Assembly (NCBI RefSeq): GCF_001597745.1
Contig: NZ_LUHJ01000068.1
Span: forward strand, 55,902-103,563
DNA: 47,662 nt
From: Anabaena sp. 4-3
Lineage (GTDB): Bacteria; Cyanobacteriota; Cyanobacteriia; Cyanobacteriales; Nostocaceae
Direction: 5' to 3'
A program made the translations under genes and the position numbers. This document shows, piece by piece, positions 17,826-26,359 of the stretch. A model generated the notes under the pieces. That model was not told the origin of the DNA and did not search any database. It was given only the letters and a program-made list of their open reading frames with translations. The first letter of the stretch is position 1. Each line of letters starts with the position of its first letter.

Positions 17826-17854
17826 TATATATCGGAGTGTGAGCAATTTGGCAA
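17826..17854 (-). promoter_or_regulatory. Putative sigma-70-type promoter of kdpABC
   Basis: On the minus strand TTGCCA (17849-17854) is followed after exactly 17 bases by TATATA (17826-17831), about 65 bases before the kdpA ATG. The -35 box matches the consensus at five of six positions. Inferred only from sequence. Confidence 0.4.
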
Positions 17855-17931
17855 TATTTCACACTACTCAATTCATTTAGCTATGATTATGGTTTTCAGT
17901 CTTGATAATTTTCTACGTAATCTGTGAACTA

Positions 17932-17983
17932 CCCAACCTTGGCTTTCCTTACGGAACGCTTACGCGAACGCCTGTAGGTTGGG
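17932..17983 (-). ncRNA. Putative right-end hairpin / omega-RNA region of the TnpB element
   Basis: CCCAACCT and AGGTTGGG (17932-17939 with 17976-17983) pair at the 3' end of tnpB, overlapping its last codons. In IS605-type elements the omega RNA ends in structured sequence at this place and the guide lies just beyond the right end. Here the guide would come from bases below about 17930. The element borders are not proven. Confidence 0.4.
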
Positions 17984-19178
17984 CTTCTGTACTCACGGGG
18001 GAGTGCCGCAGATGAGACTTTCGCCCCATCTTTGGTCTTACCTCCCCTCCTACAGCAGAGACGGCTGAACCTTCCGCCTTTAGCATTCTGATACCTTCTG
18101 CTCTAATGTTTATCGCTGCATTTCCATCCCTATCATGATGAGTACCGCAGTGAGGACAAGTCCATTCACGGATATCTAAGGGCATTTCACCCATCTGATA
18201 GAAACAATTAGAGCAAAGCTTGGAACTGGGGAACCATCTATCAATTTCAACCAATTTCCCACCTTTGCGTTCTAGTTTGTAGGCTAAGAAATTGGTAAAC
18301 ATTCCCCATCCACAATCAGATATTGCTTTCGCCAAATTGTGATTACGAACCATGCCCTTGACATGAAGATTCTCTACTATGACAGCTTGGCTATCGCTGG
18401 CCAACTTGTAACTAAGTTTATGTAGGAAATCTTGCCGCGAATTGCTTACTCGTTCGTACACTTTAGCGACAACTTTACGATATTTATTTCTTGAATTACT
18501 CCCTTTGACTTTACGTGCTAATTTTTTTTGCTTCCGCTTGAGATTCTTTTCATGTTTGGCAAAATGTTTAGGATTGTCGTACTTGGACACTTTTTCGCCA
18601 TCGGTAACGACAGCAAAGTGTTTTAGTCCTAAATCGATACCATAAATTTTTCCTTCTGCAATAGTAGGGGTTTCCCCTTCTACTTCTGTCAGGATAGATG
18701 CAAAGTATTTACCTGATGGCGTTTTACTAACAGTGACAGTCTTGATTTTTCCCTCAATTGGTCTGTGTATTTTGGCTCTAACTATTCCGATATTGCCGGG
18801 AAGTTTTACATTTCCATCGACAATTTTGACATTTTGAGGGTATTGAATCGACTGTTTACCATGCTTAGATTTGAATCTAGGAAAACCAGCACGCTTATCA
18901 AAAAAGTTTTTGTACGCAGTGGTCAAATTGAGTGTTGTAGCTTGTAAAACTTGACTATAACAATCAGCCAACCATTCTGTATCTTTCTCTTTTTTGAGCT
19001 TAGGTAACAGTGTATTGAGTGCTACTTGTCCAAGTCCCTTACCTGTTTCTTTGTAAGTTTCAATTGACTTATTTAGAGCATAATTCCACCACCAGCGAGA
19101 ACACCCAAATGTCTGCGCCAATAGTGTTTCTTGCTCTTTTGATGGGTATAAACGAACTTGAACAGCTTTGTGTAGCAC
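17949..19178 (-). CDS. tnpB: TnpB, IS605 OrfB-type RNA-guided nuclease
   Basis: A 409-residue TnpB/OrfB protein. N-terminal helix-turn-helix start (AVQVRLYPSKEQE), then the RuvC-like core with the three acidic residues in place: Asp in GIDLGLKH (about 183), Glu in IVENLHVKG (about 271) and Asp in HDRDGNAAINI (about 350). A zinc ribbon CSNC...CPHC (about 321-343) sits before the last one. All catalytic residues are intact, so it is potentially an active guide-RNA-directed nuclease. GTG start with an excellent AAGGAGGTGAT site. There is no tnpA partner, so the copy would need a TnpA from elsewhere to move. The C-terminal tail overlaps a hairpin that may be part of the guide RNA. Confidence 0.95.
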   Translation of the reverse strand: MLHKAVQVRLYPSKEQETLLAQTFGCSRWWWNYALNKSIETYKETGKGLGQVALNTLLPKLKKEKDTEWLADCYSQVLQATTLNLTTAYKNFFDKRAGFPRFKSKHGKQSIQYPQNVKIVDGNVKLPGNIGIVRAKIHRPIEGKIKTVTVSKTPSGKYFASILTEVEGETPTIAEGKIYGIDLGLKHFAVVTDGEKVSKYDNPKHFAKHEKNLKRKQKKLARKVKGSNSRNKYRKVVAKVYERVSNSRQDFLHKLSYKLASDSQAVIVENLHVKGMVRNHNLAKAISDCGWGMFTNFLAYKLERKGGKLVEIDRWFPSSKLCSNCFYQMGEMPLDIREWTCPHCGTHHDRDGNAAINIRAEGIRMLKAEGSAVSAVGGEVRPKMGRKSHLRHSPVSTEAQPTGVRVSVP

Positions 19179-19529
19179 TCAGTATCACCTCCTTGATTTT
19201 TATATCTTACTACTATCTACAGTTGGCAGTAAAGTAAAACCGGAAAATATTTGGCTACTCCTCATGTATCTTTTTCCTTACCAACCTACGGTTGATGATT
19301 GTCAAAGATAAAATCGTCGCAGCCCGCTATTCATCCCTACCTTGCTTCGCTGTTCGCGTAGCGTCTCGCAGAGAAGGTAGGGACTTTCGCGTTACGTTAA
19401 ATCTTAGTTATATTACTTGGTTGTTAATAGTGTTTTATCTACCATAGAGAAAAAAAGATATTAGGGACTAGAGGCTTAATTGCCTCTGTAAACCTGGATA
19501 ATTCCCCTAATTAGCCACAAAATTGCAGA
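19179..19529. other. Left flank of the TnpB element, no gene
   Basis: Contains the tnpB ribosome-binding site, an AT-rich stretch and an inverted pair CCCTACCTT (19335-19343) with AAGGTAGGG (19374-19382) around a TTCGCGTAGCGTCTC core. That core is a common interspersed repeat, also present near 7577. The left end of the IS element should be here, but I cannot place it. Confidence 0.5.
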
Positions 19530-22103
19530 TTAGATGATATTTACAGGGTCTACATCGATTGTCAAGCTAACACCATCACAACAGAGCGATCGCACTTCCT
19601 CCCAATCAGGTAACTGCGGTAAAGTGTCGGGATCAAACTTCAGCAATATTTGCCAGCGATAACGATTAGCCACGCGCATCACACTAGCTGGTGCCGGGCC
19701 TAATATTTCAAATCCCTCATAAGCATCTAAATGTGTAGCCATGATTTCGGCTGTATTCTGTACTTGGATGGGATCAAGACTACTCAACCGCAGTAAAATT
19801 AATCTACCGTAAGGTGGGTAATTCAGGTCTTGGCGTTGTTCTAATTCTGCTTGTACAAACGAGTGATAATCATGATGTCTCACCGCCGCAATTACCGAAT
19901 GTTCTGGGGTGTAGGTTTGCACAATCACCCTACCAGGTTCATCACCTCTGCCAGCCCTGCCAGCTACTTGCGTCAGGGTTTGAAATGCTCGTTCACTGGC
20001 GCGATAATCTGATAAATGTAGCAAACCATCAGCCGCCACCACCCCCACCAGTGTTACTTGCGGTAAATCTAAGCCTTTGGTAAGCATTTGTGTTCCCACT
20101 AATAAATTCGCTTCCCCGTTAGCAAACCGAGTCAGTAGGGTACGATGTGCGCCTTTGGTGCGGGTGGTATCGCTATCAAAGCGGATGTAAGTTAAATTTG
20201 GGAACTGTCGGCTTAATTCCTGGGCGACTCGCTGAGTACCACTACCAAAGAATTTCAGGTAAGGGGACATACATTCGGGACAATTTTGGGGATGCGATCG
20301 CACATAATTACAATAATGACAGCGCAACAATTGCGGCGCGTCTAATTCCGTTTGGTGATACGCTAAAGACACATCACAATGCGGACATTCCAACACATAA
20401 CCACAACTGCGACAAGAAACAAAAGTGCTATGTCCCCGGCGATGAATAAATAAAATTCCCTGTTGTTTTGTCTGTTGCAGTTGTTCTAAAGCTTGTTGTA
20501 GCTTTCTACTAAATATAGAACGATTCCCCTCCTGTAACTCTTGCCGCATATCCACCACTTCCACCGGTGGTAAAGGGCGCGAGTTGATGCGTTGCGGTAG
20601 GGAAAGGTAGAGACTCTTGATTGGGGATGGGGAAAATATCATATCCCCCATCTCCCCCATCTCCCTCATATCCCCCATCTCCCCCATCTCCCTCATCCCC
20701 ACATTTACCCAACTTTCCAAGGAAGGTGTCGCCGAACCCAATATTAAGGGACAGTTTTCTAATTCGGCGCGCCACTGGGCAACGGTGCGGGCGTGGTAGG
20801 TGGGGATGGGTGAGTCTTGTTTAAAACTAGAGTCGTGTTCTTCGTCGAGGATAATTAAACCTAGGTTGGGTAAAGGTGCGAAAATCGCGCTACGTGTGCC
20901 GATGACGATTTGCGGTTCGCCTGTAAGCATTTGTCTCCAGGTGTCATAACGTTCACCTTCTGAAAGCGCGCTGTGATAAACACTGATTTTATTACCGAAG
21001 CGGGCGCGAAATCGATCTGTGAGTTGCGGTGTGAGTCCAATTTCTGGGACTAAGACTAGGGCGGATTTTCCTTGTGTCAGTAAGGGAGTGATCGCTTGTA
21101 AATATACTTCTGTTTTGCCGGAACCTGTGATCCCATGCAACAATACTTGATGAAATCCCTCAAGCTGTTGAATACTTGCTAAAGCATTGGCTTGCTCTGG
21201 ATTTAATAATTTTGGTTCATCTAAAGCTAAGGCTTGTCCTTGTTCTGTGCGTAATACTTCCCTTTCTTCAATAGCAATATAGCCTTTTTGTACCATTGAC
21301 TTGAGGGTAGAGGAACTCGCGTTGGTAATTTGCAGTAATTCACTTTGCCACAACTCACCGCCACGCTTTCGCAATACTTCTAAAATTTCTCTTTGGCGAG
21401 TGGTTAAATCTCTGTCAATTGCATTAATTAATATGACTGCTTTTTGGCTTTTTGGTCGAGTTGTTCGCGGTGGTTCTAAGTAGCTTTCTACTAAACCCAT
21501 TCTTAATAATTCCCGCACTCCTCGATAGGCAGATTTAACTTTTTTTTGTAAATAAGCAAAACTATAATCTCCGGCTGGTTGGGCTTGTAAAAGTTGCACA
21601 ATTTGCTGTGCCGCCGGACTTAAAAATGCCGTGGTAGTTAATCTTTGATTCGACGATATTTTGTCTGTTTGCTGCGTGATTAAACGGATACGACGTTGCG
21701 ATCGCCCTAACAATCCCGGTGGTAAAGCCACCCGAATCACCTGCATCACAGGGGTATAATAGTAGGATGCTACTCTATTTAACAATTCCCAATAACCACT
21801 AGCGAAAAAACCAGAACTGACAACATCTTCTACTTCCCGAATTTTTTCTAGTGGCAAATCGGCAGGCGGTTGCGATATCAACCGAATCGCTACGCCTCCC
21901 ACTTGTTGAGTACCGAAAGGTACACTCAATATATCCCCAGGGTTAATTTCTAACTGCCTTGGCAAGCGGTACGTAAACAGTCCAGAATTGCCTGGACAAT
22001 CTACCAGCACTTCGACATAGCCATTCACATTTGTAGCGGTGCGGTAAAATTCTTTAGTCTCATTAACTTTTAACTGGTATAAATTTACTTGATGAATATA
22101 CAT
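19530..22103 (-). CDS. priA: Primosomal protein N' (replication restart helicase PriA)
   Basis: An 857-residue DNA helicase that reloads the replicative helicase at stalled forks. The N-terminal DNA-binding part (about 25-230) is followed by Walker A GITGSGKTE (about 328), the DEEH box in LILDEEHDSS (about 420), and an eight-cysteine zinc cluster (CRSC, CPHC, CHYC, CPEC; about 565-610), then helicase motifs ending with QVAGRAGRGDEPG. It is longer than the E. coli protein by about 120 residues; part of this is a tandem-repeat-encoded insert of Met/Gly/Glu/Asp residues at about 467-490. No gene is clearly co-transcribed. Confidence 0.96.
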   Translation of the reverse strand: MYIHQVNLYQLKVNETKEFYRTATNVNGYVEVLVDCPGNSGLFTYRLPRQLEINPGDILSVPFGTQQVGGVAIRLISQPPADLPLEKIREVEDVVSSGFFASGYWELLNRVASYYYTPVMQVIRVALPPGLLGRSQRRIRLITQQTDKISSNQRLTTTAFLSPAAQQIVQLLQAQPAGDYSFAYLQKKVKSAYRGVRELLRMGLVESYLEPPRTTRPKSQKAVILINAIDRDLTTRQREILEVLRKRGGELWQSELLQITNASSSTLKSMVQKGYIAIEEREVLRTEQGQALALDEPKLLNPEQANALASIQQLEGFHQVLLHGITGSGKTEVYLQAITPLLTQGKSALVLVPEIGLTPQLTDRFRARFGNKISVYHSALSEGERYDTWRQMLTGEPQIVIGTRSAIFAPLPNLGLIILDEEHDSSFKQDSPIPTYHARTVAQWRAELENCPLILGSATPSLESWVNVGMREMGEMGDMREMGEMGDMIFSPSPIKSLYLSLPQRINSRPLPPVEVVDMRQELQEGNRSIFSRKLQQALEQLQQTKQQGILFIHRRGHSTFVSCRSCGYVLECPHCDVSLAYHQTELDAPQLLRCHYCNYVRSHPQNCPECMSPYLKFFGSGTQRVAQELSRQFPNLTYIRFDSDTTRTKGAHRTLLTRFANGEANLLVGTQMLTKGLDLPQVTLVGVVAADGLLHLSDYRASERAFQTLTQVAGRAGRGDEPGRVIVQTYTPEHSVIAAVRHHDYHSFVQAELEQRQDLNYPPYGRLILLRLSSLDPIQVQNTAEIMATHLDAYEGFEILGPAPASVMRVANRYRWQILLKFDPDTLPQLPDWEEVRSLCCDGVSLTIDVDPVNII
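20637..20702. repeat. ATCTCCCCC-type tandem repeat inside priA
   Basis: About seven imperfect 9-base units (CATCTCCCC and CATATCCCC variants) lie in the priA reading frame and code for repeated Met-Gly-Glu/Asp. Because the unit is 9 bases, changes in copy number keep the frame. Confidence 0.9.
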
Positions 22104-23085
22104 ATTTGGTGATTTTTCTAGATAAATATTCTTATTGGCCTCAACCGTCAGTACAGAATAGACTTAATTCCCTCAACTATAAATTTTAATCTTCAGAGTG
22201 AAATTGTAATTGACAATACTTTTATCACTCATAATACTTGATAACTTTCCTCTTATGTAATCTACCAGACAAATTGATGCTAGCCCCTCGTGCCATAAAT
22301 ATTTGAAGTCCACCATCCCCAACAGGATGTTTTTCTGCATCGCAGCATCTAACCAGGAAGGTATCCTATCCTTCAATAGTTAAAAAAGACAGAATACAGA
22401 AGCAAAAAAAGTGCAAAAATCATCCTGAGATAATGAAAATAATCAGTTCGCTAATTCTACTAAACAAAGATAAAATATCACCGACAATTATCAAATTGGG
22501 AATTATGACATTCCCACTATCTCACTACCTATTTAGGAAATAGTTAGCTTATCTACTAAATAGGGAATAGCGTTTTTCAGTCTATTGATAGATATTCAAC
22601 CCTTTGTGTATATGAGATGCTTTTATACAAACATTTTTTTTTGCAAGAAGTAAATTACTTGATTTTTACCATTAACAAATTTTATCAACAACAAGTTACA
22701 CTAGGCTAAGAAAACTGACAATTACGTAATGAATCACCGCCAAGAACTCAAAAAACTTTAAAAAAGTATATAATTCGTAAAATTTAAGGGAGATTTAACT
22801 ATATTTTTCTCATTGTTGAGCTAGAGAATGGTTTGGGGGGTTTGACAGATTTAGAGATTAATAAAAAAATAAAGAATATATCTGTGAAAACCTGGGAAAA
22901 TCAAATTTGGGTGCAAAAAAGCCTGGTTGAGAAGTTTAAGTTAGCTGCCACCAATAACGAATAACGAAAAATTAATTTGAACTTCTATAGATTACTTCAC
23001 ATATCCCTGCATGATGCGCTTAAACAGGTGTGTTATCGCCTAGATAAACTACCAAATATCAGTGGTAAATAGCTGTCATTAAATT
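22104..23085. other. Long intergenic region between priA and the sigma factor
   Basis: Nearly 1 kb of AT-rich DNA separating divergent genes. A short minus-strand open frame at 22173-22376 starts with TTG, has no recognisable family and is not annotated. TTGACA at 22842-22847 could be a -35 box for the sigma gene but has no well-spaced partner. The length suggests several upstream control sites for the sigma gene. Confidence 0.5.
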
Positions 23086-24252
23086 ATGTACCAAACAAAG
23101 CAAGCATCCCTCAAGGAAACTATGAATATTGTTGAATTGGGAACGATGGAAATAATAGAGACTCATGTCGAAAATGAAGACACAACTTTTGAAAGTCTAG
23201 AAATAGTCATAGAAGAAGCCCCAGTAGCAGAAAATCTGGACACAGATGAACGTGACGGGGATGAAATGGCAGCTGCCAGACCATCTGGTTATAACAAAAC
23301 CGAATATGATGATGCTGTTGGTGCCTTTTTTAAAGAAATGGCACGCTATCCGTTGCTGAAACCGGATGAAGAGGTAGAATTAGCCAGGCGAGTCAGATTT
23401 TTAGAAGATGTCAAAGATTTACAAGAGACTTTGGCATTAGAATTAGGACAGTACCCTACCAAAGCCCAGGTAGCAGAAAAATTAGAGATTACAGAAAAAC
23501 AACTAGAAAACCGCTTGTATCAAGGTAGAGTAGCCAAGCGGAAAATGATCCGCTCAAACCTGAGATTAGTAGTATCAATAGCCAAGCGATATCTCAATCG
23601 GGGAGTACCTTTTCTAGACTTAATCCAAGAAGGTGCAATGGGATTAAACCGCGCCACAGAAAAATTTGATCCCGACAAAGGATATAAGTTTTCCACCTAC
23701 GCATACTGGTGGATTAGACAAGCGATTACCAGAGCGATCGCCAACGATGCCAGAACCATCCGGCTACCGATTCACATCGTAGAAAAACTTAACAAACTTA
23801 AAAAAGCCCAACGGGAACTCAAGCAGAAACTCAGCCGTAACCCCTCCGAACCAGAAATAGCAGAATTTTTAGAAATTAGCGTTCAACAACTACGGCAACT
23901 GCAACAACTCAGAAGACAAGCCCTATCACTCAACCACCGTGTCGGAAAAGAAGAAGATACAGAACTCATGGATTTGCTGGAGGATGAAGATAACCTCTCA
24001 CCCGAAGCAAAAATGAACGAAAACATGATGCGACAGGAGATTTGGGAAGTCTTAGGAGATGTCCTCACTCCACGGGAAAAAGATGTCATCTCTCTCCGCT
24101 ACGGTTTAACCACCAGCGAACCCTGCACACTAGAAGAAGTCGGGAATATGTTCAACCTATCCCGTGAAAGAGTCAGACAAATCCAAAGTAAAGCCATGCG
24201 AAAACTACGCCGTCCCCACATCGCCAAACGCCTCAAAGGTTGGCTAATTTAA
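23086..24252 (+). CDS. sigE: Group 2 sigma-70 factor, probably SigE
   Basis: A 388-residue non-essential-type sigma factor: an acidic N-terminal extension (1-75), region 1.2 start (EYDDAVGAFFKEMARYPLL), region 2 with the core-binding and -10-recognition helices (RRLVVSIAKRYL-like and YAYWWIRQAITRAIA, about 205), region 3, and region 4 with the helix-turn-helix LSRERVRQIQSKAMRKLR (about 355). It directs RNA polymerase to -10/-35 promoters. Which group 2 sigma it is cannot be read directly; I recall that in Anabaena PCC 7120 sigE sits two genes from petJ, just as here, and SigE there acts in heterocysts. The assignment to sigE therefore rests on synteny from memory. SigC is the main alternative. 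Confidence 0.85.
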   Translation: MYQTKQASLKETMNIVELGTMEIIETHVENEDTTFESLEIVIEEAPVAENLDTDERDGDEMAAARPSGYNKTEYDDAVGAFFKEMARYPLLKPDEEVELARRVRFLEDVKDLQETLALELGQYPTKAQVAEKLEITEKQLENRLYQGRVAKRKMIRSNLRLVVSIAKRYLNRGVPFLDLIQEGAMGLNRATEKFDPDKGYKFSTYAYWWIRQAITRAIANDARTIRLPIHIVEKLNKLKKAQRELKQKLSRNPSEPEIAEFLEISVQQLRQLQQLRRQALSLNHRVGKEEDTELMDLLEDEDNLSPEAKMNENMMRQEIWEVLGDVLTPREKDVISLRYGLTTSEPCTLEEVGNMFNLSRERVRQIQSKAMRKLRRPHIAKRLKGWLI

Positions 24253-24282
24253 GCCAAAACTCAGGAATAGAGGAGAAAAACT

Positions 24283-24362
24283 CATGACTAATGACGGTTG
24301 ACTATTGACTGTTGACAGATGACTATGGACTAATGACTATGGACTAATGACCATAGACCCAT
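24283..24362. repeat. TGACTAA/TTGACTG heptamer STRR reaching a start codon
   Basis: About ten imperfect heptamers (ATGACTA, TTGACTG, GGACTAA). The final unit supplies the ATG of the acetyltransferase gene, so there is no normal ribosome-binding site. Confidence 0.85.
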
Positions 24363-24858
24363 GACCATAAATAGTGATCTCATCGTGCGTTTTGCTGAAC
24401 CTGCTGATAGCACAACGCTTTTTGACTTAATTAAGGGGCTGGCAGAATACGAAAGACTATCTCATGCCGTCACTGGTGACGCTTCGGCACTAGCGGAGCA
24501 TTTATTTGGCTCTCCAAGATATATAGAGGCATTATTGGCAGAATACAAAGGTAAAGCCGTAGGTTTTGCCTTGTTTTTTTATAATTACTCAACCTTCCTT
24601 ACCAAACCAGGTATTTATCTCGAAGACTTGTTTGTTTTACCAGAGTATCGGCGACAAGGTATTGGCAAAGCACTCCTGAGCAAAGTTGCTCAAATTGCTG
24701 TTGCCAAAGGTTGCGGCAGGTTAGAGTGGAGTGTTCTGGATTGGAATGAGTCAGCCCAAGCCTTTTATCGCCGCATGGGAGCATCCATTTTAGACGACTG
24801 GCGAATTTGTCGCGTTACAGAAGAAGCAATCAGCCAGTTAGCAGCTAAAGAATCATGA
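24361..24858 (+). CDS. GNAT family N-acetyltransferase
   Basis: A 165-residue acetyl-CoA-dependent transferase. Motif A with the acetyl-CoA loop RRQGIGKALL (about 97-106), preceded by YLEDLFVLPEY, and motif B LDWNESAQAFYRRMGA are clear. The LAEYERLSH start and the WSVLDWN segment resemble diamine (spermidine/spermine-type) acetyltransferases, though the real substrate is unknown. The ATG falls in a tandem repeat; homologous sequence begins at about residue 6, so no later start is required. Plus strand between the sigma factor and petJ. Confidence 0.9.
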   Translation: MTINSDLIVRFAEPADSTTLFDLIKGLAEYERLSHAVTGDASALAEHLFGSPRYIEALLAEYKGKAVGFALFFYNYSTFLTKPGIYLEDLFVLPEYRRQGIGKALLSKVAQIAVAKGCGRLEWSVLDWNESAQAFYRRMGASILDDWRICRVTEEAISQLAAKES

Positions 24859-24957
24859 AGTTTGACAGTCTGTCATTTGACGCAGGCAATGGAGTCACCT
24901 GAAAATTATTCAGGAAGATATCGGTTTGAATGAGCTTTTTTGCAGAGAGAACACAAA

Positions 24958-25290
24958 ATGAAGCAACTTTTTTCATTACTACTGCTAGGCATAGCAATCT
25001 TCACCTTTGCCTTCAGTAAACCCGCTTTGGCTGCTGACAGTGCCAATGGAGCTAAATTATTTAGTGCTAACTGTGCTGCTTGTCACGCAGGCGGTAAAAA
25101 CTTAGTACAAGCCAACAAAACCCTGAAGAAAGAAGCCTTAGAACAGTATGGTATGTACTCAGCAGAGGCAATTATTGCTCAAGTAACAAACGGTAAAAAT
25201 GCCATGCCTGCCTTCAAAGGTCGTTTAAACTCTAGCCAAATTGAAGATGTGGCTGCCTACGTACTTGAACAAGCCGATAAAGGTTGGTAG
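24958..25290 (+). CDS. petJ: Cytochrome c6 (soluble cytochrome c553) precursor
   Basis: A 110-residue precursor. A typical Sec signal peptide (1-25, ending KPALA) precedes an 85-residue mature protein that begins [10 protein letters not shown]. Heme attachment CAACH lies at mature residues 14-18 and the axial methionine in [10 protein letters not shown]. Cytochrome c6 carries electrons from cytochrome b6f to photosystem I or terminal oxidase in the thylakoid lumen, in place of plastocyanin when copper is low. I chose the ATG at 24958; an in-frame codon at 24940 would add six residues before the signal peptide. A hairpin terminator follows. Confidence 0.97.
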   Translation: MKQLFSLLLLGIAIFTFAFSKPALAADSANGAKLFSANCAACHAGGKNLVQANKTLKKEALEQYGMYSAEAIIAQVTNGKNAMPAFKGRLNSSQIEDVAAYVLEQADKGW

Positions 25291-25320
25291 TAGCTCAACA
25301 GTTAAATTTTAACTGACAAA

Positions 25321-25356
25321 AATAGTGGGGCATCACCCACTATTCACAAATATTTT
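25321..25356 (+). terminator. Terminator of petJ
   Basis: AATAGTGGG and CCCACTATT (25321-25329 with 25336-25344) form a perfect 9-bp stem, with TATTTTT a few bases later. The T run is displaced, so strength is uncertain. Confidence 0.65.
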
Positions 25357-25793
25357 TAGATAAAAGTATCTGGATATAAACCTTTTATTTTTAGACAAAA
25401 ATCAAGCAATTATATCTACAATTATTTCTTCTATATAAAAATAGAAATTAATCCAGTCTAATTTAAAAAACTATTATAATCCTGTCCTGAAAAAGATGAT
25501 AATTTAAGTTAGCTTAATAACAAAATATTCAGACATAAAATAATCCTCTTCATCTCAGGTTATTTGAGGTATACAGAACCTTACTTGATTCAAGAAATTC
25601 AAGTTATAGATTTGTGTTTATCTGAACCAGATTGAGACATAAATTAGAAGTTTATGTCTGATTGTTTAATTGATAAAACTTGAATAAATAGATAGATTTT
25701 GTCAACATCAGAGGTATGTTAGACAACATTATCGCCTACAAATATCAAAAATTGATAGATATAATTTATGACGACTATGATGATTTATGATAA

Positions 25794-25923
25794 CTTGCAC
25801 CATTCTTAATAAACGTAGGGCGATGCACTGCCCACAACGTAAACATCAGAGTTTGAGCGAATTTTTAGGAGTGCATCGCCACCCTGTAATCGCAATCAAG
25901 CAACTGGTGCAAGATGTAAGTTG
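25794..25923. mobile_element. MITE-like element, family B, copy 1
   Basis: Ends CTTGCACC (25794-25801) and GGTGCAAG (25916-25923) are inverted; inside, GGGCGATGCACTG and AGTGCATCGCC are also inverted. A second copy is at 37808-37925 with the same ends and a diverged middle. No coding capacity. Confidence 0.8.
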
Positions 25924-26034
25924 AGAAATCTCAATCAGCTTAATCCAATAACTATCAACTTATATGTATTTAGAAATGCCTAATTAAATTTGCTGTTAAA
26001 CAGTATTTATTTATCAAAAAAAGGAGGAACAGCA

Positions 26035-26289
26035 ATGGCTAACATCACAGTTGATCAACTACATCTGACAGGTTATGATTTGTTTCAAGATTTTGAAACC
26101 TTTCTCAATGACTTGACTCATCAAACCATAGACTTGATTGCCGGTGGTGGTTATAGTGGTTTTTTTGGATTTGGTGGCTATACTTTTTATTCCAACGGCT
26201 CATATAATTCCTTCCCCAGAGCCTATCCAGTAACCTATGGATATGGCTATGGCTATGGCTATGGCTACAAAAAAGGATACTACTGTTAA
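26035..26289 (+). CDS. Small Gly/Tyr-rich protein with double-glycine-type leader
   Basis: An 84-residue protein with two distinct halves. Residues 1-38 form an acidic leader-like segment with the pattern QLHLTGYDLFQDFETFLNDL and end in AGG; this resembles leaders of cyanobacterial double-glycine peptides (DLxxxGxDLFxDxExFLxxL...GG), which are cut and exported by peptidase-containing ABC transporters. Residues 39-84 are rich in Gly, Tyr, Phe and Ser, with five GY pairs in a row and a final KKGYYC. The ATG has a strong AAGGAGGAAC site, whereas an in-frame codon at 25990 has none. A terminator follows. No maturation enzyme or transporter lies in the window. It may be a peptide precursor or a small secreted surface protein; the function is inference. 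Confidence 0.75.
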   Translation: MANITVDQLHLTGYDLFQDFETFLNDLTHQTIDLIAGGGYSGFFGFGGYTFYSNGSYNSFPRAYPVTYGYGYGYGYGYKKGYYC

Positions 26290-26317
26290 ATTTTAGCTCC
26301 ATAATTTAAATTTTGAT

Positions 26318-26351
26318 TCGGAAAAGTAAATTTAAAGACTTTTCCGATTTT
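26318..26351 (+). terminator. Terminator of the small Gly/Tyr-rich gene
   Basis: TCGGAAAAGT and ACTTTTCCGA (26318-26327 with 26338-26347) form a perfect 10-bp stem with a 10-nt AT loop, followed by TTTTC. It makes the upstream gene a single-gene transcript. Confidence 0.75.
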
Positions 26352-26359
26352 CATATAAT

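Larger units (their letters stand above)
25291..26034. other. AT-rich intergenic region upstream of the small peptide gene
   Basis: Holds the petJ terminator, about 400 bases of very AT-rich DNA without an open frame, and MITE family B copy 1 (25794-25923). The promoter of the downstream small gene is probably between 25925 and 26020. Confidence 0.6.

Noticed and set aside
22173-22376. A 67-codon minus-strand frame upstream of priA
   Set aside because: TTG start, no ribosome-binding site and no recognised family; I could not tell it from chance.
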